Shown piece after piece: positions 7,874 to 15,224 of a stretch of 15,870 nt of DNA. This stretch comes from an uncultured Oscillospiraceae bacterium (GTDB lineage Bacteria; Bacillota; Clostridia; Oscillospirales; Acutalibacteraceae). The stretch is from NCBI GenBank assembly GCA_900553525.1, contig USDZ01000024.1:1-15870 (forward strand). The letters are read 5' to 3'. Position 1 is the first letter of the stretch; each line of letters starts with the position of its first letter. A program made the position numbers and the translations under genes. The notes below the pieces were generated by a model, which saw only the letters and a program-made list of their open reading frames with translations, searched no databases and was not told the origin of the DNA.

Positions 7874-8392
7874 TCATTTTGCAGGCTTCGGAGCCAGGAA
7901 CATCAGCATATTGCGGCCTTCCATTTTGGCGGGTTTTTCTACAGCCGCGATCTCTGAACAGACTTCTGCAAAGCGCTTCATGGTCTCTAGTCCGATTTCC
8001 GGATGACCCATTTCACGGCCGCGGAAACGGATGGAGACCTTGACCTTGTTGCCCTCCTGCAAAAAGCGCAGGGCATGTTTGGCTTTGGTATTAAAATCCG
8101 CCACGTCGATATTCAGCGAAAGACGGACCTCCTTGAGTTCCACGACACGCTGGTTTTTTCGCGCTTCTTTCTCCCGCTTCGACTGCTCGAAACGATACTT
8201 GCCGTAGTCCATAATCCGGCAGACCGGCGGCGTAGCCGTCGGCGCAATCTTGACCAGATCAAGTTCTTTTTCGTCGGCGAGCCGCTGCGCTTCACGCGTC
8301 GGCACCACACCGATCTGTTCCCCGTCGGGACCGATCAGGCGTACCTCGTTATCCCGGATCTGTTCATTGATCTGCAGTTCCTTGGTTGCGAT
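7874..8392 (-). CDS. infC: Translation initiation factor IF-3, with a rare AUC start codon
   Basis: Binds the 30S subunit, prevents premature 50S joining and checks start codon choice. I place the start at ATC (8392-8390): it gives (M)ATKELQINEQIRDNEVRLI, the canonical IF3 N-terminus, with GGAGG nine bases upstream, and there is no in-frame ATG, GTG or TTG near it. An in-frame ATG at 8500 lies inside the leader and has no matching ribosome binding site. infC is known for AUU/AUC/AUA starts that IF3 itself discriminates against, giving autoregulation. The product has 172 residues. N-domain: LIGPDGEQIGVVPTREA; linker: MDYGKYRFEQSKREKEARKN; C-domain: KEVRLSLNIDVADFNTKAKHA, VKVSIRFRGREMGHPE and NMLMFLAPK. 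It is first in the operon with rpmI and rplT. Confidence 0.96.
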   Translation of the reverse strand: MATKELQINEQIRDNEVRLIGPDGEQIGVVPTREAQRLADEKELDLVKIAPTATPPVCRIMDYGKYRFEQSKREKEARKNQRVVELKEVRLSLNIDVADFNTKAKHALRFLQEGNKVKVSIRFRGREMGHPEIGLETMKRFAEVCSEIAAVEKPAKMEGRNMLMFLAPKPAK

Positions 8393-8420
8393 GGGTAAGC
8401 ACCTCCATACACACTCAAAA

Positions 8421-8544
8421 TGATAAATAAACGCGGGCAGAAATCTGCCCGCGCCATACACGATCTGAATTCCCCGCCGCAGCGGGGAAAACCGTATCAA
8501 CCCATCAGGAACGACATCCGAGGGTGAGAGCGGGCAAACGCTCT
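8421..8544 (-). promoter_or_regulatory. infC leader with attenuator hairpin (L20-leader-like)
   Basis: In transcript order, the leader holds hairpin 1 (8544-8527, 6-bp stem AGAGCG/CGCTCT), hairpin 2 (8489-8470, 8-bp stem TTCCCCGC/GCGGGGAA, 4-base loop) and hairpin 3 (8453-8432, 9-bp stem CGCGGGCAG/CTGCCCGCG, loop ATTT) followed by the U-rich TTTATTTATC. Hairpin 3 is an intrinsic terminator placed before the infC ribosome binding site. TGCCCGC within hairpin 1 (8536-8530) can also pair with GCGGGCA of the 5' arm of hairpin 3 (8452-8446), so terminator and antiterminator are mutually exclusive. Known in Bacillus: L20 binding to the infC leader promotes termination. That L20 acts here is inferred from position and layout. 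Confidence 0.75.
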
Positions 8545-8565
8545 GCTTTGTTTTATACAGGTGCT

Positions 8566-8594
8566 AGTATAGCATCCACTGTTGGGATTGTCAA
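8566..8594 (-). promoter_or_regulatory. Sigma-A-type promoter of the infC operon
   Basis: On the minus strand TTGACA (8594-8589), a 17-base spacer and TATACT (8571-8566). It lies 174 bases upstream of the infC start, leaving room for the structured leader. Confidence 0.88.
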
Positions 8595-8596
8595 GA

Positions 8597-8973
8597 GTTG
8601 TTTTGACTTTGGAGAGCATTCCTGGTGTAGGTATTACAACGATGTGTGACAGCGGAAAGAAAAAAGGACGCCAATAGGAAAAACCTGGTGTAAGGCTCCG
8701 CTGCCTAAACAAAACCGAAAGAAGGTCATCCTATTTGCTTCCGGACCGGCAGTCTTGGAGAAAACGCCACAATGGAACCCTGCAATCCCTGGCAGACCGT
8801 TCCCACTGCCCTCACAAACGCCCGAGCCTGTATTCGCCTAAGAAGATCAAGCTCATTATGAATATGCGCCGGAGGAATCCAAGGATAGCTGTTCGCGAAT
8901 ACGCTTACTCCTTTTCGTTCCCAATTTGGAAGTAGCATTTGAAAGTATGCAAACCCGAATAGATACTGGATTT
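8597..8973. other. Spacer between the infC promoter and the ptsI terminator; possible HPr-like relic
   Basis: About 380 bases without a supported gene. A 70-codon minus-strand frame (8938-8726) has no ribosome binding site I can see. Its C-terminal half (IQARAFVRAVG... then GSIVAFSPRLPVRKQIG) loosely follows the pattern of short HPr-family proteins of Clostridia (helix ending AFV, then G-x-hydrophobic, R, K-x-I), but lacks the rest of the fold and ends early. It could be a decayed HPr-like gene or chance. A 9-base direct repeat CCTGGTGTA occurs at 8621 and 8684. No tRNA or insertion sequence end is seen. Confidence 0.3.
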
Positions 8974-9022
8974 AAACAAAAAACGCCATTGTAGTCCAAA
9001 CCGAAGAGGTTTGGACTACAAT
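8974..9022 (-). terminator. Terminator of the fructose PTS operon
   Basis: A perfect 15-bp inverted repeat (8988-9002 with 9008-9022, loop GAAGA) starts 11 bases after the ptsI stop. On the minus strand it is followed by GGCGTTTTTTGTTT (8987-8974). Confidence 0.92.
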
Positions 9023-9033
9023 CATTGTTTTCA

Positions 9034-10725
9034 CTACAGAGACGACAGATAAGCGGAAATCTCTGCCTCGCTCTCCATGGAAAGTGTTTTTTGTGCGACC
9101 ACGTCGCACGCTGCGCTGTCGAGTGTCGCCAAAGCGCTGCGCACCGAAAGCACGCTCGCAGGGTTGACACTGAATTCGTCTAAGCCGAATGACACCAACA
9201 GCGGGAGCATATGCAGGTCGGCAGCCGCTTCGCCGCACATACCGCAGGGAATGCCGCGCCTGGCGGCAACCGCAATGATGTGCCGAATTGCACGCAGAAC
9301 TGCGGGGTCAAATGTAGAATACAAGTATCCCACATCGGAATTGCCGCGGTCGGCAGCCATAATATAACCCGTAAGGTCATTGGTGCCGATGCTGAAAAAA
9401 TCCGCATGCGCTGCCAACAGGTCTGCTATCAGACAGGATGCGGGCGTTTCCATCATAATGCCAACTTGAATATCTTTTTTATACGGAATGTTTTGCACAT
9501 CCAGCTCATCTTTCAATTCCTCCACCATCGCGCGCACAGCGCAGATCTCATCCACGCGAGTCACCAGTGGCACCATGATGGCCACATTGCCAAAAGCAGA
9601 AGCGCGCAGGATCGCCCGCAGCTGAATCTTATATGCGTCGGGGTTAGCGAGACAATACCGCACGGCACGAAACCCCATAAATGGGTTATCCTCATGCTTC
9701 AGCTTCATATACGGAACATCTTTATCTCCACCGACATCCAATGTGCGAATGACAACCTCTTTGCCGTGCATGCCGACGGCAACCGTCTTATATGCTTCGA
9801 ACTGTTCTTCTTCGGTCGGCGCCGTGTTCCGGTCCATAAACAAGAACTCCGTGCGGAACAGTCCTATCCCCTCGGCATCGCCTGCCAGCACAGCTTCCAG
9901 ATCTTTATGAGACCCGATGTTGGCATACAGTTTTTTCTCGACGCCGTTCTTCGTCACGGTAGGCTTGCCTCGATATTGTTCCTCTAACGCCGCTTGTTCA
10001 GCAGAACGCTTTTGTTCCTCAACAAATTGCGCGCGCGTGATATTGTCGATATCGGTGAAGACTTCGCCTGTGCTTCCATTCACGATGATCTCTTCCTCGG
10101 ACGAGATCAATGTGAGTGCATTTTCTACACTTAACACCGCTGGGATCTTCAAGGAGCGAGAAAGGATCGCCGCATGCGAGGCTCTTCCACCGTGCTCAGT
10201 GACGATTCCCGCCACATTTTCCCGGTCGAGTTCGACAGTCATAGACGGCGTCAGTTCCTCAACGATGAGCACCGTTTCCGGTGGCAAACAGCTTAAATCC
10301 ACGTTTTCAATGCCCAGCAGGATCTTTTGCAGCTGCTTTTTGATGTCTGAAACATCGGCCGCCCTCTGTCTGGTCAAGTCGTCGTCCGTTGCAGAGAACA
10401 TCGTGATGAACATATCGCAAACCGTCTCCACTGCTTTTTCTGCGCAGGCGCCGTTGTCGATTCCTTCCTGCATTTGGGAAAGCATATACGGATCGGACAG
10501 CATGGCAATATGTCCGCGTAGAATATCTCCATCTGCGCCACCTGCATCCATCCGTTTTGCACGTGTCTCATTTTGCATACAAAAGGTCTGCACTGCGTCT
10601 TCCAGCCGTTTCTTTTCTGCCGCCGGATCAACCGGCGTAATATCCTCGTAGACGATTGGTTTTTCAATCAGCTTACGCGCTTTTCCAATTCCAATGCCGG
10701 CAGAAGCCCCAATTCCTTTCAGCAT
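9034..10725 (-). CDS. ptsI: PTS enzyme I (phosphoenolpyruvate-protein phosphotransferase)
   Basis: First general enzyme of the PTS: it takes phosphate from PEP on a histidine and hands it to HPr in the cytoplasm. At 563 residues it is slightly shorter than the usual ~575. N-terminal HPr-binding and swivelling domains start with MLKGIGASAGIGIGKA; the phosphorylated histidine is H184 in TEHGGRASHAAILSRS. The C-terminal PEP-binding TIM barrel shows GIGLFRTEFLFMDR, EVVIRTLDVGGDKD, NPFMGFRAVRYCL, GIMMETPASCL, FFSIGTNDLTGYIMAADRGN and the active-site cysteine region CGMCGEAA. The start overlaps the ptsH stop by one base (TAATG), indicating translational coupling. It is the last gene of the fru operon, followed by a strong terminator. 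EI is usually found with ptsH alone or in glucose-type loci; here it is tied to fructose uptake. Confidence 0.96.
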   Translation of the reverse strand: MLKGIGASAGIGIGKARKLIEKPIVYEDITPVDPAAEKKRLEDAVQTFCMQNETRAKRMDAGGADGDILRGHIAMLSDPYMLSQMQEGIDNGACAEKAVETVCDMFITMFSATDDDLTRQRAADVSDIKKQLQKILLGIENVDLSCLPPETVLIVEELTPSMTVELDRENVAGIVTEHGGRASHAAILSRSLKIPAVLSVENALTLISSEEEIIVNGSTGEVFTDIDNITRAQFVEEQKRSAEQAALEEQYRGKPTVTKNGVEKKLYANIGSHKDLEAVLAGDAEGIGLFRTEFLFMDRNTAPTEEEQFEAYKTVAVGMHGKEVVIRTLDVGGDKDVPYMKLKHEDNPFMGFRAVRYCLANPDAYKIQLRAILRASAFGNVAIMVPLVTRVDEICAVRAMVEELKDELDVQNIPYKKDIQVGIMMETPASCLIADLLAAHADFFSIGTNDLTGYIMAADRGNSDVGYLYSTFDPAVLRAIRHIIAVAARRGIPCGMCGEAAADLHMLPLLVSFGLDEFSVNPASVLSVRSALATLDSAACDVVAQKTLSMESEAEISAYLSSL

Positions 10726-10991
10726 TATGCCTCACCTAACCCAGATTCAATCATGGACACTGCCTTTGCAAGCGCCGCGTCCTCATCCTCACCTTCGCAG
10801 ATCACCTTAACTTCTGTGCCACACTTGATACACGCCGCAATGATGTTCATCAAGCTTTTCCCATCTGTTTCCTTTTCGCCACTTTTCAGCGTGACGCTCG
10901 ACTTAAATTTACCCATTTCGGCTGCGAACGTTGCAGCGGGGCGCATATGAAATCCCTGAGAGTTCACAACGGTTACTGTTTTTGTCACCAT
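10725..10991 (-). CDS. ptsH: PTS phosphocarrier protein HPr
   Basis: Carries phosphate from EI to the EIIA domains. It has 88 residues, the usual size. The active histidine is H15 in NSQGFHMRPAATFAAEMGKF, and the regulatory serine, target of HPr kinase in Firmicutes and key to CcpA-mediated repression, is kept in DGKSLMNIIAACIKCG. A purine-rich AGGAAAG precedes the ATG. It lies 44 bases after fruA with no terminator in between and overlaps ptsI by one base. With H15 and the serine both present it should serve transport as well as carbon catabolite signalling. A dedicated fructose HPr is the alternative; a genome search for a second ptsH would decide. Confidence 0.96.
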   Translation of the reverse strand: MVTKTVTVVNSQGFHMRPAATFAAEMGKFKSSVTLKSGEKETDGKSLMNIIAACIKCGTEVKVICEGEDEDAALAKAVSMIESGLGEA

Positions 10992-11035
10992 TTTACTTTC
11001 CTGCCCTTCTTAACATCTTTTATAAAGCCTTACCA

Positions 11036-12985
11036 TTATTCCATTTTTGGTTTTTTCTTCAGCAAAGCCAACATCAACATACTGACCAGAGAACCGATGG
11101 CAAGGGCCAGCAAATACCAATACCAGTTTCCAACCACAGCGAAAACAAAGATCCCGCCATGAGGCGCCATCAGCGTGCACTTAAATATGACAGAAAGTGC
11201 GCCAGCAACCGCCGAGCCAACGATACAAGAGGGGATCACAACCAGAGGATAAGACGCTGCGTAGGGAATCGCACCTTCAGTAATAAAGCTTAAGCCCATA
11301 ATATAGTTGACAATGCCGTTTTTGCGTTCATTCGCCGTCCATCTGCTCTTGAAGAATGTCGTGGACAACGCAATCGCAATGGGCGGAACCATACCGCCGA
11401 TCATAACTGCAGCCATGATTTCATAGGCAACGTTGGGATCGGCCATCGTGCCAGCCTGCCCGAGCATAACCGTGCTGCCGAATACATATGCCGCCTTGTT
11501 GAACGGACCGCCCATATCAATCGCCATCATGCCCGCCACAATCGCGCCGAGCAAAATATCCAGATGCCGCTCGCTCAGCCACATGAGTCCGTTGTTCATA
11601 GCGGTGTTGATCATGCCCATGAAGGGGTTTACAGCACACATCATCACGGCCACAATAGCCAGACCCGCCAAGGGATAGAGGAGCACCGGCTTAATGCCTT
11701 CCAGGGAACGGGGAAGTTTATCGCAGAGCTTTTCCAAGCCCAAGAGTAAATAACCTGCCACAAAGCTGGCCAGTAATGCGCCAAGGAAGCCGGACGGTAC
11801 GGTGTTCGCCGCCGCGGGGTCAGCAAACGTCGCGCCGTTTGTGGCGAGAATGCCGCCCACCACACCGACCAGGAAGCCGGGGCGATCCGCAATGCTCATC
11901 GCGATGAAGCCCGCCAAAACCGGGATCATTAAGTTGAATGCAAAATTACCAATATTCTTAAACCACGCTGCCACCGGGGTCACGGTGCCGAACGCGCTCC
12001 CAACCGCCTGCGGATCCACGCCCATCGCCGTGTCAATCAAAAACGCCAGCGCGATGAAAATCCCGCCTGCCACCACGAACGGCAGCATATGAGAAACGCC
12101 GTTCATCAAGTGCTTATAAATCTGCCTGCTGAAACTCTGGTCCGCACCCGACTCGACAGCCGCTTTTGCTCCTTTATGATGATAGATGGGAACAGAACCA
12201 CTGCGGATCTGCTCGATGAGTTCTTTGGGCTTGTTAATACCGTCCGAGACTGAAACCGAAAGCACTGGTTTGCCGTCAAAGCGGCCCATCTCCACGCTTT
12301 TGTCTGCCGCGACGATGATACCGTCACATGCGGCAATCTCTTCGGGAGTCAGCACATTTTTGGCCCCTGCTGAACCATTTGTTTCCGCCTTGAGAGGATA
12401 ACCCATTTCCCGGCCAGCCTTTTCCAATGCTTCCGCCGCCATATATGTGTGCGCGATACCGGTCGGGCAGGCCGTCACAGCAAGGACACGGTAACCTTCC
12501 CGTTTTGGTTCCGGCTTTGGTTCGTCAAAACGCTCAATCTCCATTTTGTCCACTGCCGCCAAGAATTCCGCAGGCGTTTTGGCCGTTCTGAGATTCATAC
12601 GGAGGTTTTCATCCATCAGCAAGGTCATTAAGCGGGAAAGCACTTCCAGGTGCAAATCACCATCCATGGGCGCGGCGATCATGAAGAGAATATCAGAGGG
12701 TTTCCCGTCCGGCGCGCCGTAGTCTACACCATTTGGCACAGTCATAGCAGCAAGTCCCGGCGTCGAAACCGCCGCACTCTTGGCGTGCGGGATGGCGACA
12801 CCTTCCCCTACCGCTGTAGAACCGAGTTCTTCACGTTTGAGGATGTCTTGGCGAAAAACCTCCTCGTCATGGATATTGCCGACCGCCGCATGCAGTCCGA
12901 TCAGCTGCTCAATCGCCTCTGCCTTGTCGGCGACCGGCTGGTTCAGCCGTATGGCTTCCGGCTTCAACAAATCAATGATACGCAT
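11036..12985 (-). CDS. fruA: PTS fructose transporter EIIABC
   Basis: Imports fructose and phosphorylates it at C1, giving fructose-1-phosphate. The start is the ATG at 12985 (MRIIDLLKPEAIRL), preceded by AAAGGAG at good spacing; an upstream in-frame start at 13021 overlaps fruK and is not needed. The product has 649 residues. The EIIA-Fru domain (1-150) carries H67 in GEGVAIPHAKSAAV; a charged linker (EPKPEPKRE) leads to EIIB-Fru (165-260) with the phosphocysteine C173 in VTACPTGIAHTYMAAEAL; EIIC (from ~285) starts with QIYKHLMNGVSHMLPFVVAGG and has multiple hydrophobic membrane segments ending near LLALAIGSLVSMLMLALLKK. All three domains and both phosphorylation sites are intact. It lies 17 bases after fruK. 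A mannose-type specificity cannot be fully excluded, but the fruK and fruR neighbours make fructose the best reading. Confidence 0.95.
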   Translation of the reverse strand: MRIIDLLKPEAIRLNQPVADKAEAIEQLIGLHAAVGNIHDEEVFRQDILKREELGSTAVGEGVAIPHAKSAAVSTPGLAAMTVPNGVDYGAPDGKPSDILFMIAAPMDGDLHLEVLSRLMTLLMDENLRMNLRTAKTPAEFLAAVDKMEIERFDEPKPEPKREGYRVLAVTACPTGIAHTYMAAEALEKAGREMGYPLKAETNGSAGAKNVLTPEEIAACDGIIVAADKSVEMGRFDGKPVLSVSVSDGINKPKELIEQIRSGSVPIYHHKGAKAAVESGADQSFSRQIYKHLMNGVSHMLPFVVAGGIFIALAFLIDTAMGVDPQAVGSAFGTVTPVAAWFKNIGNFAFNLMIPVLAGFIAMSIADRPGFLVGVVGGILATNGATFADPAAANTVPSGFLGALLASFVAGYLLLGLEKLCDKLPRSLEGIKPVLLYPLAGLAIVAVMMCAVNPFMGMINTAMNNGLMWLSERHLDILLGAIVAGMMAIDMGGPFNKAAYVFGSTVMLGQAGTMADPNVAYEIMAAVMIGGMVPPIAIALSTTFFKSRWTANERKNGIVNYIMGLSFITEGAIPYAASYPLVVIPSCIVGSAVAGALSVIFKCTLMAPHGGIFVFAVVGNWYWYLLALAIGSLVSMLMLALLKKKPKME

Positions 12986-13002
12986 TTGAGATTCTCCTTT
13001 CT

Positions 13003-13902
13003 TTATTCCATATTTTTGCACAACATCATAATACTTTCTTTCGTTGCAAGCCCCGCCGAAAACGCCGTGGCGTTTCCGGCGGCGTTCCCGAGGACGAGCG
13101 CATATTCGTAACCCTGCTCAACGCCGACCAAAAAACCTGCCACCATCGAATCGCCCGAACCAACCGTATTGACCACCTTGCCATCGATGGCCTGCCGGCG
13201 ATGCACACAGTCAAATTCGTCTACCAGCAGCGCGCCATCGCGGCCTAAAGACACGAGCACATTCACAGCGCCTTCTGCCCGTAATTCTCGAGCCGCCGCG
13301 GCGATCTCTTCATCCGTTTGCAGCACCCTGCCACAGATCTCTTCGAGTTCGGCACGATTGGGTTTAATCAAAAATGGATGATACTTCAGCACATTGGTCA
13401 AAAGTGCGCCGGTGGCGTCCACCACGAACCGGATGCCCCGTCCCTGCAAACGCGACAAGATTTGCTCGTAAATATCTTGCGGAAGAGTATGGGGCACGCT
13501 TCCTGCCAGCACCAGCGTATCGCCCTTACCGATCCTATCCAGCTTTTCATAGAGCTTTGCGAGATCGTCCGCGGTGATTTCCGGTCCTTGGGCATTGATT
13601 TCGGTTTCAGTTTCACTTTTCAGCTTGACGTTGATCCGCGTATTTCCCTTGGACAGCCGGATGAAATCCGTCCGGACACCCCTGCTGGTCATAGCGCGGT
13701 CCAGGGCGTCACCTGTAAAACCGGCAATAAATCCCAGTGCCATCGTCTCCCGTTCGAGGTTTGCCAGAACAGTCGAAACATTAATCCCCTTGCCGCCAAA
13801 CTGAATCTCCTCCGACGTTGAACGGTTGGTCTCGCCGCGGCGGAGCTTGTCGATCCGCATGACATAATCGATTGCGGGATTAAAAGTCATCGTATAGATC
13901 AT
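13003..13902 (-). CDS. fruK: 1-phosphofructokinase
   Basis: Phosphorylates fructose-1-phosphate with ATP to fructose-1,6-bisphosphate, feeding glycolysis. The start at 13902 gives MIYTMTFNPAIDYV, the typical PfkB-family N-terminus, with GGAGG upstream; it overlaps the fruR stop by four bases (ATGA), implying translational coupling. It has 299 residues. The PfkB signatures are present: FGGKGINVSTVLANL (35-49), sugar-binding SVPHTLPQDIY and KPNRAELEEI in the middle, and the catalytic base D251 in NTVGSGDSMVAGFLVG, then GNAAGNATAFSAGLA. Tagatose-6-phosphate kinase is the nearest alternative, but the location between fruR and fruA fits 1-phosphofructokinase. Confidence 0.94.
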   Translation of the reverse strand: MIYTMTFNPAIDYVMRIDKLRRGETNRSTSEEIQFGGKGINVSTVLANLERETMALGFIAGFTGDALDRAMTSRGVRTDFIRLSKGNTRINVKLKSETETEINAQGPEITADDLAKLYEKLDRIGKGDTLVLAGSVPHTLPQDIYEQILSRLQGRGIRFVVDATGALLTNVLKYHPFLIKPNRAELEEICGRVLQTDEEIAAAARELRAEGAVNVLVSLGRDGALLVDEFDCVHRRQAIDGKVVNTVGSGDSMVAGFLVGVEQGYEYALVLGNAAGNATAFSAGLATKESIMMLCKNME

Positions 13903-14660
13903 TTGGTTTCCTCCAAATCTACAGTCTTGATGATTGTCCATTTTTTGTAGCGTTCATCCGGAATCCTATCCGTGATGATACATGCGCTGCTGAGCTTTGC
14001 AAAGGTTACCGGAGAGATCCTTCTGAATTTGGAAGAATCCGCCAGCACATAGGCGACATAGGATTGCCGTATGGCCGCTTCCTTGATCAGCGCCTCATCG
14101 ATATCCGGGGTGGTAAAACCCCGCTTTTCGTCGATACCGTTCGTCCCCATAAAGCATTTGGTGAAATTGTATTTCTCAATGGAGCGGACTGCACTGTCTC
14201 CCACAATGGCCTCTGTTGTGAGCTTAAGGCGTCCGCCGGTAACATACACGACATACCCCCGCTGTGTTAGAGCTTTCGCATGGGAAAACCCATTAGTCAC
14301 GAACACCGCTCCTGGCGCCTGGATATAAGGAATCATCGTTAGCGTTGTCGTTCCCGCATCGATATATACCAAATCGTCGCTATGAATTGCGGCGGCAGCG
14401 TACTTGGCAATCCGCTGTTTTAAATCCGCATGAATGCCCGCCTTGGTCTGGACGTCATATTCACCTGTGAAAACGGGATTATCGGTTTCGGCGGCGCCGC
14501 CCCGCACTCTCTTAAGCTGCCCGCGCTGATCCAGTTCGATCACATCCCTGCGAATGGTCGATTCACTGGCTCCAAGCGCCGCCGACAGATCGCCAATACT
14601 GGCAATGTGGCGTTTTTTGACGATTTCAAGTATCTTGGCGGCTCTCTCTTCAAACATCAT
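13899..14660 (-). CDS. fruR: DeoR-family transcriptional regulator of the fructose operon
   Basis: A sugar-phosphate-responsive DNA-binding protein, probably repressing its own operon until fructose-1-phosphate rises (ligand inferred from context). The start is the ATG at 14660 (MMFEERAAKILEIVKKRH), with GGAGG seven bases upstream; the longer frame to 14708 would start inside the promoter. The product has 253 residues. The DeoR helix-turn-helix covers about residues 20-42 (ASIGDLSAALGASESTIRRD), with LKRVRGGAA after it. The C-terminal DeoR sensor domain has YIDAGTTTLTMIPYI, FVTNGFSHAKAL, VTGGRLKLTTEAIVG, FMGTNGIDEKRGFTTPDIDE and LADSSKF, all typical of the ISOCOT sugar-phosphate fold. It is first in the operon, directly behind the promoter with the 10-bp repeats. 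Confidence 0.93.
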   Translation of the reverse strand: MMFEERAAKILEIVKKRHIASIGDLSAALGASESTIRRDVIELDQRGQLKRVRGGAAETDNPVFTGEYDVQTKAGIHADLKQRIAKYAAAAIHSDDLVYIDAGTTTLTMIPYIQAPGAVFVTNGFSHAKALTQRGYVVYVTGGRLKLTTEAIVGDSAVRSIEKYNFTKCFMGTNGIDEKRGFTTPDIDEALIKEAAIRQSYVAYVLADSSKFRRISPVTFAKLSSACIITDRIPDERYKKWTIIKTVDLEETK

Positions 14661-14699
14661 ATATATGCCTCCGGTATACTTTAACGATCTTCCGCCTTC

Positions 14700-14728
14700 A
14701 TTATACATTCAAATCTCTTCATTGTCAA
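14700..14728 (-). promoter_or_regulatory. Sigma-A-type promoter of the fru operon
   Basis: On the minus strand TTGACA (14728-14723), 17 bases, TATAAT (14705-14700): a perfect consensus match with optimal spacing, 39 bases upstream of the fruR start codon. Such a strong promoter normally needs a repressor, which fits FruR. Confidence 0.93.
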
Positions 14729-14760
14729 TCAATAATTATCAATTTCTTTCAAATTCTTTC
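14701..14760 (-). promoter_or_regulatory. Candidate FruR operator: six phased 10-bp repeats over the promoter
   Basis: Read on the minus strand from 14760, the 60 bases divide into six 10-base units that all start with GA: GAAAGAATTT, GAAAGAAATT, GATAATTATT, GATTGACAAT, GAAGAGATTT, GAATGTATAA. The first two are near copies; units 4-6 contain the -35 and -10 elements. Direct repeats at one helical turn suit a DeoR-family regulator and would also bend the DNA. That FruR binds here is an inference from position. Confidence 0.6.
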
Positions 14761-15182
14761 GTTTTAAGGCACGTAACACACTCTCCTAAAAACAAATGCA
14801 TATTCGCCGACTACGGCAGCACGATGCAAGCAAACGACGTTTATCTGCGCAGGATGAACTGCCCCAGACAAACCTTTTGCTTTTACCTAAGTTGAAAGAG
14901 TTGTTTGAACAAGTATGAAACTGCTAAAAAGGGATTGCCACAATTTTTATGAAAATAGGAGTTAATTAAAGCCGTTTAACCACGGAAAGGCGCAGCCGTG
15001 CTGTTTTCTTGAATTGCAAGACAGTCCAGGATATCATAAAAGAGATCGGATCGATTTGCCATATCAAGATAAAAGTGAATTCTTTATTTGCAAAACTCGG
15101 ATTCTATCAACCATTTCTTGACACTACCAAACATTTCAAGCGACTCTTTGCATATTTAAATTACTGCAACAATCATAAATTT
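14761..15182. other. Unassigned AT-rich spacer upstream of the fru promoter
   Basis: No gene I can recognise. A 40-codon plus-strand frame (14796-14918) starts MHIRRLRQHDASKRRLSAQ and ends KLKELFEQV; it is rich in charged residues but has no clear ribosome binding site. A 35-codon minus-strand frame ending at 14976 closes with NSTAAPFRG. A short inverted repeat CACGG/CCGTG (14981-14985, 14996-15000) is followed by CTGTTTTCTT on the plus strand, which is terminator-like but weak. The stretch could hold worn fragments of an older gene or element; nothing identifies it. Confidence 0.3.
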
Positions 15183-15224
15183 AAAGGACTTGCCGTCTGC
15201 ACACCACAGACAGTAAGTCCTTTT
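15183..15224. terminator. Long hairpin, likely bidirectional terminator
   Basis: AAAGGACTTGCCGTCTG (15183-15199) pairs with CAGACAGTAAGTCCTTT (15207-15223): 17 positions with one C/A mismatch and one G/T, around the 7-base loop CACACCA. The plus side runs into TTTTCGCC and the minus side into an A/T-rich stretch, so either direction is possible. It lies over 200 bases beyond the stop of the minus-strand acetyltransferase, so which gene it serves is unclear. It could also be a piece of a mobile element. Confidence 0.5.

Noticed and set aside
9211..9987. A 258-codon plus-strand open frame.
   Set aside because: Antisense to ptsI, whose catalytic motifs are intact; no domain is recognisable in the opposite reading.
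15108..15140. TTGACA at about 15108 as a promoter on the plus strand.
   Set aside because: No -10 like hexamer occurs at 16-18 bases, and no supported gene follows.
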